Below, piece after piece: positions 1-8,734 of a stretch of DNA of 64,000 nt. The DNA lies in the NCBI RefSeq assembly GCF_900103975.1, contig NZ_FNIR01000007.1:124001-188000 (forward strand), written 5' to 3'. Source of the stretch: Klenkia soli (lineage in GTDB: Bacteria; Actinomycetota; Actinomycetes; Mycobacteriales; Geodermatophilaceae). The notes under the pieces were generated by a model. The model had not been told where the DNA came from. It saw only the letters and a list, made by a program, of their open reading frames with translations, and ran no database searches. The position numbers and the translations under genes are program-made. Each line of letters begins with the position of its first letter. Positions within the stretch are counted from its first letter, which is position 1.

Positions 1-1318
1 ACGACCGCTGGCCGGGCAGGGCCAGGTAGGCGGCCAGGGCGGTGTCGCTGACCTCGCCCTCGAGCTCCCAGCCCCGGGCCCAGACGGCCAGCAGCGGGCC
101 CTTCTCCTCGTGCACGACCTTGCGGGCGGTCGGGTCGGCCAACCAGGCGGCGAGCGCCTGCTCGTCGGCGACGTCGAGCTCGGGGCCGAGGTCGACGAAG
201 ACGGTGTGGTCGTCGGCGGCGGCCAGCGCGATGCCGGTGAGCTCACCGGTGCCGCGGCCCCAGGTGCCCCGGAACACGATGCCGGTGTGGCCCTTCCGGC
301 CGTGGCCGGCCAGCCACCCGCCCAGCTCGCCGGGGGCGACGTCGTCGACGGTGACGTCGATGCCGCCGTCGACCTCGGGCTCGGCGCTGGACAGCGTGGC
401 GAACAGCCGGTCGCGCAGCACCCGGAACTGCAGGTTGTCGAACAGGGTGTGCACCTCGGTGCGGTCCCACGGCTGCACCGCCAGGTCGACCGGGTGCAGC
501 TCGAGGGCCACCGAGCGGTCGAGCTCGGTGAGCCGCCGGTTCTGCAGCACCGAGGACAGGTGCTCGCGCAGCTTCTCGCCGACCTTGCCCTTGACGGTGT
601 CGACCTGGTCGACGAGGGCGTCGAGCGACCCGTACTCCCGGACCCACTTGGCGGCGGTCTTCTCCCCCACGCTCGGGATGCCGGGCAGGTTGTCGGACGG
701 GTCGCCGCGCAGGGCGGCGAAGTCGGGGTACTGCACCGGGCTCAACCCGTACTTCTCCTCGACGGCGTCGGGGGTGAACCGGGTGAGGTCGGAGACGCCC
801 TTGCGGGGGTAGAGCACCGTGACGTGCTCGTTGACCAGCTGCAGGGCGTCGCGGTCGCCGGTGCAGATCAGCACGTCCATGCCCGACTCGACGGCCTGCA
901 CGGTGAGGGTGGCGATGACGTCGTCGGCCTCGAAGCCCTCGGCGGTGAGCACCGGCACGTGCAGCGCGGCCAGGACCTCCTGGATGAGGCTGACCTGCCC
1001 GCGGAAGTCGGTGGGGCTCTCGGACCGGTTGGCCTTGTACTCGGCGAAGATCTCGCTGCGGAAGGTCTTGCGGCCGACGTCGAAGGCCACCGCCAGGTGG
1101 GTGGGCGCCTCGTCGCGCAGCACGTTGATCAGCATCGACGTGAAGCCGTACACGGCGTTGGTCGGCTGGCCCGTGGTGGTCGAGAAGTTCTCGACCGGCA
1201 GCGCGAAGAACGCCCGGTAGGCCAGCGAGTGGCCGTCCAGCAGCAGCAACTGCGGGCGGGCGCCGCCAGGGGTGCTGTCGGGGGACGTGGACGCGGGGGT
1301 GGAGACCGGAGCGGACAT
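1..1318 (-). CDS. polA: DNA polymerase I, N-terminal part (cut by window edge)
   Basis: Repair and Okazaki-fragment polymerase. About 439 N-terminal codons are visible and the polymerase domain lies outside the window. After a Ser/Thr/Pro-rich start of about 20 residues comes a 5' nuclease domain with the motifs YKANR, EADDVIATL, GDRDALQLV and GDPSDNLPGI, which carry its metal-binding acidic residues. The last visible part matches the start of the 3'-5' exonuclease-like domain. The ATG at 1316-1318 is chosen because a TAAGCT hexamer ends 8 bases before it, which suggests a leaderless transcript, and because it precedes the conserved LLLLDGHSLAYRAFFALP region. Whether the proofreading site is intact cannot be judged from this part. 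Confidence 0.95.
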   Translation of the reverse strand, partial: MSAPVSTPASTSPDSTPGGARPQLLLLDGHSLAYRAFFALPVENFSTTTGQPTNAVYGFTSMLINVLRDEAPTHLAVAFDVGRKTFRSEIFAEYKANRSESPTDFRGQVSLIQEVLAALHVPVLTAEGFEADDVIATLTVQAVESGMDVLICTGDRDALQLVNEHVTVLYPRKGVSDLTRFTPDAVEEKYGLSPVQYPDFAALRGDPSDNLPGIPSVGEKTAAKWVREYGSLDALVDQVDTVKGKVGEKLREHLSSVLQNRRLTELDRSVALELHPVDLAVQPWDRTEVHTLFDNLQFRVLRDRLFATLSSAEPEVDGGIDVTVDDVAPGELGGWLAGHGRKGHTGIVFRGTWGRGTGELTGIALAAADDHTVFVDLGPELDVADEQALAAWLADPTARKVVHEEKGPLLAVWARGWELEGEVSDTALAAYLALPGQRS

Positions 1319-1326
1319 CGCCCGCC

Positions 1327-1332
1327 AGCTTA
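1327..1332 (-). promoter_or_regulatory. -10 hexamer of polA (TAAGCT)
   Basis: TAAGCT on the minus strand ends 8 bases before the polA ATG. I see no convincing -35 box. Confidence 0.5.
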
Positions 1333-1396
1333 GGACCGCGGTACGACGATCCCGGACGGTCGCCGTCCCGCGCAGGGCCGCCGGCGGCGTGCTGTC

Positions 1397-1828
1397 ATGG
1401 GCCCGATGCTGCTGACCGTCGTCCACCTGGTGCTCGTCGCGGCCTACGCCGGGTTCCAGTGGACCGTCCGCGTGCTCGTCTACCCCCAGTTCGCCGGCGT
1501 GGGGCCGGGCTTCGCGGCCTACGAGCGGGCCCACCAGCGCAGGGTCACCCGGGTGGTGGGGCCGCTGTTCGTCGGCCAGGGGGTCACCACGCTCTGGCTG
1601 CTGGTGCTGGTCCTGCGCGGCGAGGCCCCCGCCGGGCCGGTCGTGGTGGGCGCGGCCTGCCTGGCCGTCGTCCTGGGGGTGACCGCGCTGGGTGCGGTGC
1701 CCCTGCACCGGGTGCTGGACGCCGGCTGGGACGCCGCAGCCCACCGCAGGCTGCTGCGGGTGGACTCGGTGCGCGTCGCGGCCGCGTCGGCGGGCGTGCT
1801 GGCCGCCGCCTGGCTCGTGCTGGGCTGA
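1397..1828 (+). CDS. Small four-helix membrane protein, function unknown
   Basis: A 143-residue protein made almost entirely of hydrophobic stretches, with about four membrane helices (near residues 3-21, 55-75, 84-104 and 120-142). A conserved-looking segment QWTVRVLVYPQF follows the first helix, and a basic loop YERAHQRRVTRVV precedes the second. I do not recognise the family with confidence; the size and layout resemble small DUF-type integral membrane proteins. It is divergent from polA and lies 27 bases before the thioesterase gene. The ATG at 1397 has no clear Shine-Dalgarno; an in-frame ATG at 1406 is an alternative. Confidence 0.75.
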   Translation: MGPMLLTVVHLVLVAAYAGFQWTVRVLVYPQFAGVGPGFAAYERAHQRRVTRVVGPLFVGQGVTTLWLLVLVLRGEAPAGPVVVGAACLAVVLGVTALGAVPLHRVLDAGWDAAAHRRLLRVDSVRVAAASAGVLAAAWLVLG

Positions 1829-1842
1829 GGCCCGACCACCGC

Positions 1843-1848
1843 TACCGT
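1843..1848 (+). promoter_or_regulatory. -10 hexamer of the thioesterase gene (TACCGT)
   Basis: TACCGT ends 7 bases before the GTG at 1856. It lies 15 bases past the stop codon of the upstream gene, so the thioesterase probably has its own promoter. Confidence 0.5.
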
Positions 1849-1855
1849 CCCGCGG

Positions 1856-2257
1856 GTGAGCACTCCCCGCCCCGACTGGGCCCCCGCCGACCTGAGCCCG
1901 CTGGACGCCAAGCTCGGCATCGTCATCACCGACTACGACCCCGACCGGCTGGTGGCCACCATCCCGGTGGAGGGCAACCAGCAGCCCTTCGGCCTCCTCC
2001 ACGGCGGGGCCACCTGCGCGCTGGCCGAGACGGTCGGCTCGTGGGCGGCGGCGCTGCACGCCGGAGCCGGGCGGCAGGTGGTCGGCATCGAGCTGAACGT
2101 CTCGTACCTGCGGGGGGCCACCGAGGGCACCGTCACCGCCGTCTGCACGCCGGTGCGCCGTGGCCGCACCCTGGCCACGTTCCGCATCGAGATGGCCGAC
2201 GACGCCGGCCGGCCGACCGCCAGCGCCCGCCTGACCTGCCTGGTCACGGAGGGCTGA
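1856..2257 (+). CDS. PaaI/EntH-type hotdog-fold thioesterase
   Basis: A 133-residue single-domain hotdog protein, probably hydrolysing an acyl- or aryl-CoA thioester in the cytoplasm; the substrate cannot be read from sequence. The family motif HGGATCALAET covers residues 49-59. Its histidine-glycine pair lies where the thioester binds, and Glu58 is the likely catalytic acid by analogy with the PaaI/YdiI/MenI group. The next segment, VVGIELNVSYLRGA, is the usual dimer-interface strand. GTG start. A small thioesterase near polA is common in actinobacteria. Menaquinone-pathway DHNA-CoA hydrolase is a possible role but unproven here. Confidence 0.9.
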   Translation: MSTPRPDWAPADLSPLDAKLGIVITDYDPDRLVATIPVEGNQQPFGLLHGGATCALAETVGSWAAALHAGAGRQVVGIELNVSYLRGATEGTVTAVCTPVRRGRTLATFRIEMADDAGRPTASARLTCLVTEG

Positions 2258-2273
2258 CGGCCGGCCGATCGCG

Positions 2274-3044
2274 CTAGGAGGCCAGCTCCTCGCCGAGGTA
2301 GGCAGCGCGGATGCGGTCGTCGGACAGCAGCTCCCGGCCGGTGCCGGACAGCACGAGCTCGCCGGTCTCGAGCACGTACCCGCGGTCGGCCAGCGTGAGG
2401 GCCTGCCGGGCGTTCTGCTCGACGAGCAGCACGGACATGCCGTCCTGGTTGATCCCGCGCACGATCTGGAAGATCTGCTCGACGATCAGCGGGGCCAGAC
2501 CCATCGAGGGCTCGTCGAGCAGCAGCAGCCGGGGCTTGCCCATGAGTGCCCGCCCGATGGCCAGCATCTGCTGCTCACCGCCGGAGAGCGTGCCGGCCTG
2601 CTGGCTGAACCGCTCCTTGAGACGCGGGAACAGGTCGAGCACGTGGGCGAGCAGGTCGCGGTCCGGGGACCGGAACCGGAACGCCCCCATCTCGAGGTTC
2701 TCCTCCACCGTCATGCGGGGGAAGACGTGCCGGCCCTCGGGGACGTGGCACACGCCGAGGTCGATCAGCTCGTGCGGCGGGATGCCGTCGATGCGCTGAC
2801 CGGCGAAGGTGATCGACCCGACCGAGGGCCGGAGCATGCCCGACACCGTCTTCTGGGTCGTGGTCTTGCCGGCCCCGTTGGCGCCGAGCAGCGCGACGAT
2901 CTCGCGCTCGCGGACGTGGAAGGAGATCCCCTTGATCGCGGTGATCGCCCCGTAGCGGACCTGCAGGTCGACCACGTCGAGCAGCGTCCCGCCCAGCGGC
3001 TCGCGCTGGGCCGGGCCGTCGTTGCCCGCGGCGTGCTGGCTCAT
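2274..3044 (-). CDS. livF: Branched-chain amino-acid ABC transporter ATPase LivF
   Basis: One of the two cytoplasmic ATPases of a high-affinity branched-chain (or related) amino-acid importer. The 256-residue protein has a Walker A GANGAGKT at residues 54-61, a signature LSGGEQQMLAIGRAL, a Walker B LLLLDEPSMGLAP and an H-loop region in LLVEQN, where Gln takes the usual His place as is typical of LivF. About 20 extra residues precede the ABC domain. It is the last gene of livKHMGF, and its ATG overlaps the livG stop (ATGA). The stop lies 16 bases from the convergent thioesterase stop. Confidence 0.95.
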   Translation of the reverse strand: MSQHAAGNDGPAQREPLGGTLLDVVDLQVRYGAITAIKGISFHVREREIVALLGANGAGKTTTQKTVSGMLRPSVGSITFAGQRIDGIPPHELIDLGVCHVPEGRHVFPRMTVEENLEMGAFRFRSPDRDLLAHVLDLFPRLKERFSQQAGTLSGGEQQMLAIGRALMGKPRLLLLDEPSMGLAPLIVEQIFQIVRGINQDGMSVLLVEQNARQALTLADRGYVLETGELVLSGTGRELLSDDRIRAAYLGEELAS

Positions 3045-4012
3045 GCCGGGCCACCCTTCTCCCCCGCGGCCGTGGCCCCGGATCCCTCGGACTGCTCGGT
3101 GGTGGACGCCTCGTGCAACGGGTCGCCGGAGAGGTCGATGCGCTGCAGCTCGGGCTGGTCGTGCGTGGCCAGCTCGGTCTCGGCGTCCTCCTCGGACGTG
3201 CCGAGGTAGGCCGCGACGACGGCCGGGTCGCGCTGGATCTGCTCGGGCGTGCCCTCCGCGATCCGCTGGCCGAAGTTCAGCACGAGGATGCGGTGGGCGA
3301 CGCTCATGACCAGCTTCATGTCGTGCTCGATGAGGAGAACGGCCACGCCGTCGGCGTTGATCTGCTGGATGAGCGCGGCCAGCTCGCGCTTCTCGACCGG
3401 GTTGGTCCCGGCGGCCGGCTCGTCGAGCAGGATCACCCCGGGCCCCGTGCCGAGGGCCCGGGCGATCTCCAGCCGCCGCTGCTCGCCGTAGGCGAGCGAC
3501 CCGGCCAGCTCGTTGGCCCGGCCGGCCAGGCCGACCCGGTCCAGCAGCTGGTAGGCCTTCGCGGTGGAGTCCTTCTCCTCCCGGCGCTGCCAGGGCAGGC
3601 CGAGCATCGCCGAGATCGGGCCGGACTTCTGCCGCGTCTCGATGCCCACCTTGACGTTCTCCAACGCGGTGAGCGCGGAGAACAGCCGGATGTTCTGGAA
3701 GGTGCGGGCCACCCCGAGGTGGTTGACCACGTGGGTCTTCTTGCCCAGCACGCTCACCGGCTCGTCACCGGACCGCGCGGCCACCAGGACCTCGCCCTCC
3801 TGCGGGGTGTAGACCCCGGTCAGGGAGTTGAAGAGCGAGGTCTTGCCCGCCCCGTTCGGCCCGATGACGGCGAGGATCTCGCCCCGGCGCATCTGCAGGG
3901 AGACGTCGTTGAGGCTGGTCACCCCGCCGAAGCGCAGGGTGATGCCCCGGACGTCGAACACCAGCTCGTCGGCCGGCGCCTTCCCGGCCGGCGTGGTCGT
4001 CGCTGTCGTCAC
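3041..4012 (-). CDS. livG: Branched-chain amino-acid ABC transporter ATPase LivG
   Basis: Second ATPase of the Liv importer, 323 residues. Walker A GPNGAGKT is at 51-58, followed by the signature LAYGEQRRLEIARAL, Walker B VILLDEPAAG and the LivG-typical switch LLIEHDMKLVM with a true His. The family is usually about 255 residues. Here an acidic, probably disordered tail of about 50 residues follows AAYLGTS, and its role is unknown. GTG start, 7 bases after the livM stop. Confidence 0.95.
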   Translation of the reverse strand: MTTATTTPAGKAPADELVFDVRGITLRFGGVTSLNDVSLQMRRGEILAVIGPNGAGKTSLFNSLTGVYTPQEGEVLVAARSGDEPVSVLGKKTHVVNHLGVARTFQNIRLFSALTALENVKVGIETRQKSGPISAMLGLPWQRREEKDSTAKAYQLLDRVGLAGRANELAGSLAYGEQRRLEIARALGTGPGVILLDEPAAGTNPVEKRELAALIQQINADGVAVLLIEHDMKLVMSVAHRILVLNFGQRIAEGTPEQIQRDPAVVAAYLGTSEEDAETELATHDQPELQRIDLSGDPLHEASTTEQSEGSGATAAGEKGGPA

Positions 4013-4019
4013 GGTCGCC

Positions 4020-6257
4020 TCACGTCCCTTCGCTGGCCGGCACGGCCTGGATGCCCGGCCGTACCGAACCGTCGTGACCGGCGAGGCCGGTCAGCTCCGC
4101 CTTGCGCCGCCGGGCCGGGATCAGCCCCTGCGGACGGAAGATCATCATGACCAGCAGCACTGCGCCGATCCACATCGTGCGGTCCTCGGCCGGCACCTGG
4201 TCGCGGAGGAACTCCGGCAGCCAGGTCAGCGCCGCGGCGCCGGCGATGGCCCCGACCAGCGAACCCATGCCGCCGAAGACCACGTAGGCCACGATGAGGA
4301 TCGAGTTGTTCAGCACGAAGTTCTGCGGGTTGAAGTACCCCACCTGGCTGCCGAAGAACACACCGGCCAGGCCCGAGGTCGAGGCGCCGATGGCGAAGGC
4401 CAGCAGCTTGACCCGGGTGGTGTTCACCCCGGTGGCCTGGGCGGCGACCTCGTCCTCGCGCACCGCGGCCCACGAGCGGCCCAACCGGGAACCCTCGAGC
4501 CGGTAGAAGAAGATCAGCACGATCGCCAGCAGGATCAGCAGCAGGTACCAGTACTGCAGCGAGCTGTTGCCCCACTCGATCCGGATGAAGCCCAGGTCGA
4601 TCACCGGGTGCGGCACCGGGGTGGCGACACCGCGGGGGCCGTTGGTGAACTCCCCCGGGTTGTTCACCGCGACGATGCGGATGATCTCGCCGAAGCCCAG
4701 GGTGACGATGGCCAGGTAGTCACCGCGCAGCCGCAGCGTCGGTGCACCCAGCAGGACTCCGGCGATCAGGCAGATCAGGATGGCCACCGGGATCGCCCAC
4801 AGCGGCGACAGCAGCAGCCAGGACGGCGGCTGCACCGGCAGCGAGCCGGTCAGGTAGGCGGTCGTGTACGAGCCGATCGCGTAGAAGGCGATGAACCCGA
4901 GGTCGAGCAGGCCGGCCCACCCGATGACCACGTTCAGGCCCACCGCCAGCAGGACGTAGACCCCGATGGTGGTGGTCAGCGACTGCTGCCAGAACTGGTT
5001 GGCCGTCGGCGGGTAGAACAGCGCCAGACCCACCGCGAACAGCGCGAGGCTGCGCCCGGTGGTCGAGCGCGCGGCGGCGTGCAGCCGACCGGAGCCGGTC
5101 ACCGGGGCGGCGTCGGAGCTGACCGCCGCCGTGGCCGGGAGGACGTCCTGCAGCGCGGCCACCACGGCGCCGGCGCCGATGAGGAACAGCCCGATGCACA
5201 GCACCCAACCGCCGGTGCCCAGGTTCTGCCACGGACCGTCGCCGCTGCCGTACCCGGCCTCGGCGGCGGTGCTGCTGATGCCGTGCAGGGTGATCAGCAC
5301 CAGGAGGACCGACACCACGGCCAGCCCGGCGGCGGCGAGGCCCAGCGGCTTGGACCGCAGCCAGACCGCGGCGCCGGCGGCGGCCAGGACGACCACGAGG
5401 AGCACGTAGGCCAACCAGCCCAGCACCGCCGCGGACAGGCCGTCCAGGTCGGAGCCCTCGAACAGGGCCGATGTGTCGACCAGGGTCAGGTTGTCCCCCG
5501 TGGGGGCCAGCCAGGTGGCCCCGGTGAGGGAGAGCAACCCCAGCACCAGGCCGACCACGACCAGCGGCAGCCCCGGCCGGTAGGCCATCACGCGCTCGAG
5601 GAACTCGGTCGGTGTCGCGACCTCCTTGGTCGACCGCGCCACGACCCCCGCGGCGAAGGCCAGCACCAGGAAGCCCAGCAGGGCCACCACGGAGCCGAAG
5701 GAGTGGTCGATGCCGCCGGCGAAGTCACCGGCGGTGGAGTCGGCCACCACGGCCAGCACGCCGACGACCACCGCGACCACGGCGGCGACCCAGGCCAGCA
5801 CCCGCACGCGCAGCACGATGGCCACGGCGATCAGCACCGGCACGCCGATCAGCCCCACCAGCCACAGCCAGCCGAAGAACGCCCGCGCCAGCGGCGCGAT
5901 CTGCGGGGTGCCGGTGACGGCGTCGGCGAAGGCGCCGAACTTGCCGTCGCTCAACGGGTCGTACCAGGTGAGCAGGAAGAACGACGCGATCAGCACCAGG
6001 ACGCCGGCCACCAGCGGGCGGACACCGGGCCGCTGCAGGTAGGGCGTGACCAGGTCCTTGTAGGTGATGACGACGAAGACCAGCAGCCCCAGCAGCAGGA
6101 ACCACACGATGCGGACGTCGAGCACGGCCTCGCGGAAGCTCAGGCCGTAGTCCTGCTGGGAGCCCTGCTGGGTGCCGACCATCATGGCCAGCACGACACC
6201 GCCGGCCAGGCAGGCCAGCAGCCGGCCCACCACGGGGGGGAGGGAGAGCTTCTTCAC
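4020..6257 (-). CDS. livM: Branched-chain amino-acid ABC permease LivM with long N-terminal membrane extension
   Basis: Membrane permease of the Liv importer, 745 residues against about 300-420 for usual LivM. The LivM core starts near residue 402 and contains GLNVVIGWAGLLDLGFIAFY and the cytoplasmic loop LRLRGDYLAIVTLGFGEIIR that contacts the ATPases, ending in RPQGLIPARRR. The first 400 residues form roughly nine or ten further hydrophobic segments separated by short loops and do not look like a second LivM or LivH. The start is the GTG at 6255-6257, which overlaps the livH stop (GTGA). The reading frame stays open upstream, but that part is arginine-rich shadow of livH. Confidence 0.93.
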   Translation of the reverse strand: MKKLSLPPVVGRLLACLAGGVVLAMMVGTQQGSQQDYGLSFREAVLDVRIVWFLLLGLLVFVVITYKDLVTPYLQRPGVRPLVAGVLVLIASFFLLTWYDPLSDGKFGAFADAVTGTPQIAPLARAFFGWLWLVGLIGVPVLIAVAIVLRVRVLAWVAAVVAVVVGVLAVVADSTAGDFAGGIDHSFGSVVALLGFLVLAFAAGVVARSTKEVATPTEFLERVMAYRPGLPLVVVGLVLGLLSLTGATWLAPTGDNLTLVDTSALFEGSDLDGLSAAVLGWLAYVLLVVVLAAAGAAVWLRSKPLGLAAAGLAVVSVLLVLITLHGISSTAAEAGYGSGDGPWQNLGTGGWVLCIGLFLIGAGAVVAALQDVLPATAAVSSDAAPVTGSGRLHAAARSTTGRSLALFAVGLALFYPPTANQFWQQSLTTTIGVYVLLAVGLNVVIGWAGLLDLGFIAFYAIGSYTTAYLTGSLPVQPPSWLLLSPLWAIPVAILICLIAGVLLGAPTLRLRGDYLAIVTLGFGEIIRIVAVNNPGEFTNGPRGVATPVPHPVIDLGFIRIEWGNSSLQYWYLLLILLAIVLIFFYRLEGSRLGRSWAAVREDEVAAQATGVNTTRVKLLAFAIGASTSGLAGVFFGSQVGYFNPQNFVLNNSILIVAYVVFGGMGSLVGAIAGAAALTWLPEFLRDQVPAEDRTMWIGAVLLVMMIFRPQGLIPARRRKAELTGLAGHDGSVRPGIQAVPASEGT

Positions 6258-7201
6258 GCGGCACGCCCCAGACGCTCGCCGAGGATCCCGGTCGGTCGCA
6301 GCACCAGGATCAGGATCAGGATCACGAACGCGACGACGTCGGTCCACTGGATGCCGATCCAGGCGGTACCGGTCCAGGGCGCGGTCGGGATGAGGTTCTC
6401 CGCGACGCCCAGCAGCAGACCACCGATCATGGCGCCGCGGATGTTGCCGATGCCGCCGAGGACCGCGGCCGCGAAGGCCTTGATCCCGGGGATGAAGCCC
6501 ATCGTGTTGGAGAAGACGAACGCCGTCCCGAAGAGGAAGCCCGCGGCACCGGCCAGGGCACCGCCGATCATGAACGTCCGCGAGATGGTGCGGTCGATGT
6601 TCACGCCCATCAGCGCGGCGGTCGGGGCGTCCTCGGCCACCGCTCGGATCCCGCGGCCCAGCTTGGTGCCCGAGACCAGCCGGTCGAGGAACAGCATGAG
6701 CAGCAGGGCCGACACCACGATGATCACCTGCAGCAGGGTCACCCGGGCGCCGAAGACCGTGAACAGCGTCGCGTCGCCGTTGAAGTAGTCGGGGAACGTG
6801 TTGTTGGTCAGCCGGTTGAACAGCTTGCCGGCCAGCTGCGACAGCAGGAACGAGGCGCCGATGGCGCTGATCAGGAACGCCAGCTTCGGCGCTCCCCGTC
6901 TGCGCAGCGGTCGGTAGGCGACCTTCTCCAGCGTGTAGGCCACGATCGCCCCGGTGAGCGCACCGGTGAGCAGGCCCAGCACGATCACGAAGAAGGCGAC
7001 GACGCCGGAGACCTCACCGGCATCGCCGACCACGAGGTTCACGACGAGGAAGCTGCCGAAGGCCCCGGACATGAACACCTCGCTGTGCGCGAAGTTGATC
7101 AGCTGGAGGACGCCGTAGACGAGCGTGTAGCCCAGCGCGATGAGGGCGTACATCGATCCTCGGGTCAACCCGAGGATCAGGTAGTTCATGAAGTCCGACA
7201 A
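6254..7201 (-). CDS. livH: Branched-chain amino-acid ABC permease LivH
   Basis: Second membrane permease of the importer, 315 residues with about eight helices. Family hallmarks are GLTRGSMYALIALGYTLVYG near the N-terminus and the loop GRGIRAVAEDAPTAALMGVN that couples to LivF/LivG. The start appears to be TTG at 7199-7201, because GAGAGG lies 7 bases upstream; the first in-frame ATG, at 7189, would lie too far from it. A 170-base spacer holding a 12-bp hairpin separates it from livK. Confidence 0.95.
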   Translation of the reverse strand: MSDFMNYLILGLTRGSMYALIALGYTLVYGVLQLINFAHSEVFMSGAFGSFLVVNLVVGDAGEVSGVVAFFVIVLGLLTGALTGAIVAYTLEKVAYRPLRRRGAPKLAFLISAIGASFLLSQLAGKLFNRLTNNTFPDYFNGDATLFTVFGARVTLLQVIIVVSALLLMLFLDRLVSGTKLGRGIRAVAEDAPTAALMGVNIDRTISRTFMIGGALAGAAGFLFGTAFVFSNTMGFIPGIKAFAAAVLGGIGNIRGAMIGGLLLGVAENLIPTAPWTGTAWIGIQWTDVVAFVILILILVLRPTGILGERLGRAA

Positions 7202-7292
7202 GGCGGAACCTCTCTGGCGGGCGCGACCGGGCAGGGCACGGCGAGCAGGGGCACGGCTGGGGGGATGGACACGGTGGAGGGGTCAGGGCACG

Positions 7293-7334
7293 GGTGTGGG
7301 GCGGACCAACCGGCCGGCTGGCCCGCCCCACACC
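7293..7334 (-). terminator. Intercistronic hairpin between livK and livH
   Basis: Bases 7293-7304 pair perfectly with 7323-7334 (12 bp, all but three pairs G-C) around an 18-base loop that itself contains a GGCCGGC palindrome. No T-run follows on the minus strand. It is therefore more likely a partial terminator or RNA stabiliser that leaves more livK than livHMGF message, as expected for a binding protein needed in excess. Confidence 0.6.
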
Positions 7335-7371
7335 GTCGAGATCGCGCTCGCGGGTCGACGACCCGCGCGGA

Positions 7372-8580
7372 TCACTGCTCCTTGATGTTGCCCAGCAGCG
7401 TGATGACGCCGTTCTCCTGCTGGAACAGGTTGATGACCTGCGAGCTGGCCTCGAGCTCGCCGTTCTCGTCGAACGCCACCGTGGTGGTGATGCCGGTGTA
7501 GTTCAGGTCGTTCACCGCGTCCTCGACCGACTCCCGGGTGGGGGCGCCGTCCTCGGCCGCGGTCTTGATGGCCTCGATCATCGCGTTGGCGGCGTCGTAG
7601 GCCTCCGGCGAGTAGGTCGACGGGTCGGTGTTGAACTTGGCCTTGTAGGCGGCGGTGAAGTCCTGCGCGTCCGGCGACGTCACGGCGTCGGAGCAACCGC
7701 AGGAGAAGTACCAGCCGTTGCCGGCGTCGCCGGCACCGTCGGTGAACACCGAGGACTTGCCACCGTTGCCGGTGTACTTGTCACCCTCGAAGCCCGCGGT
7801 CTGCAGGGCCTGGGCCAGCTGCGCGGCCTGGGCGTCGTAGCCGCCGTAGAACACGGCCTGCGCACCGCTGGAGGCCACCTGCTGGGCCGTGGCGCCGTAG
7901 TCGGTGGTCTTGGCGTCGACACCCAGGCGGGTCACCTGGACGCCGGCGCCCTCGAGCGCGGACTGCACGACGTCGGCGACGCCCTTGCCGTAGTCGCTGA
8001 GGTCGTCGATGACGACCATCGACGAGTAGTTCTTCGTGGCCAGGTAGTCGGCCAGCTGGGTGCCCTCGAGCGAGTCCGGCGGGACGACGCGGTGGAACGT
8101 CGGGTACCCCGACGTGGTCAGCGTGTCGTTGGTGGCCGACGGCGAGATCATGGCCATGTTGGCCTCGCCGTAGGTGGTGGCGACGGCCTTGGTGGCACCG
8201 GAGAACGACGGGCCGACGACACCCAGGATCGAGTCGTCCTGCAGCACCGAGGCAGCGGCGGTCGGCGCGATGGCCGGGTCGCCCTGGTCGTCGGCGCGGA
8301 CGAGCTCGAGGGTGAAGCCCAGGTCACCGGAGTCGTTGGCCTGCTCGATGGCCAGCTCGACCGCGTTGACCTCGTTGATGCCGAGCTGCTGGTTGTCACC
8401 GGACAGCGGGCCCTCGAAGGCGATGCGGTAGGTCTCTCCGCTGCCGCCACCGGCCAGGCCACCGGACGAGGAGCCCGCGGCGTCGTCGTCGGAGCTGGCG
8501 TTCGAGCACGCCGAGAGAGCGAGCGCGCTGGCCAGAACCAGCGGCAGCACCCACTTCACGGGTCGGGTCGATCGGTTCAA
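7372..8580 (-). CDS. livK: Branched-chain amino-acid ABC transporter substrate-binding lipoprotein
   Basis: Extracytoplasmic binding protein of the importer, 402 residues, Peripla_BP_6 type. The N-terminus is a lipoprotein signal peptide: basic STRPVK, a hydrophobic core, then lipobox LSAC with the lipidated Cys near residue 25, followed by a Ser/Asp/Gly linker. The mature part starts YRIAFEGPLSGDNQQLGINE and contains GVVGPSFSGATKA, the usual ligand-pocket region. The start is TTG at 8578-8580, with GGAGGAAG ending 3 bases upstream; a downstream GTG at codon 8 would lose this site. The ligand could be leucine, isoleucine, valine, an amide or a related compound. Confidence 0.93.
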   Translation of the reverse strand: MNRSTRPVKWVLPLVLASALALSACSNASSDDDAAGSSSGGLAGGGSGETYRIAFEGPLSGDNQQLGINEVNAVELAIEQANDSGDLGFTLELVRADDQGDPAIAPTAAASVLQDDSILGVVGPSFSGATKAVATTYGEANMAMISPSATNDTLTTSGYPTFHRVVPPDSLEGTQLADYLATKNYSSMVVIDDLSDYGKGVADVVQSALEGAGVQVTRLGVDAKTTDYGATAQQVASSGAQAVFYGGYDAQAAQLAQALQTAGFEGDKYTGNGGKSSVFTDGAGDAGNGWYFSCGCSDAVTSPDAQDFTAAYKAKFNTDPSTYSPEAYDAANAMIEAIKTAAEDGAPTRESVEDAVNDLNYTGITTTVAFDENGELEASSQVINLFQQENGVITLLGNIKEQ

Positions 8581-8734
8581 CTGCTTCCTCCTGCTGTCCC
8601 TGCGGGACGGATCGATCAGACCCGTCCCCCGGCGCGATGTGCGGCCGGGTGGGAACGCTAAGCAGCGGGATGCGCGGTGTCTACGGGCTCGGAGAGGAGC
8701 GACGGGACGTGATGAAAACGTGACCAGCAGGCAA

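Noticed and set aside
3828-6788. 986-codon open frame antisense to livM/livH
   Set aside because: Gln/His/Arg/Pro-rich shadow; no domain, no ribosome site, and it fully overlaps real permease genes.
8604-8628. 7-bp hairpin upstream of livK as a riboswitch
   Set aside because: GGGACGG/CCGTCCC with an 11-base loop is too simple and lacks any known aptamer features; left as unassigned leader structure.
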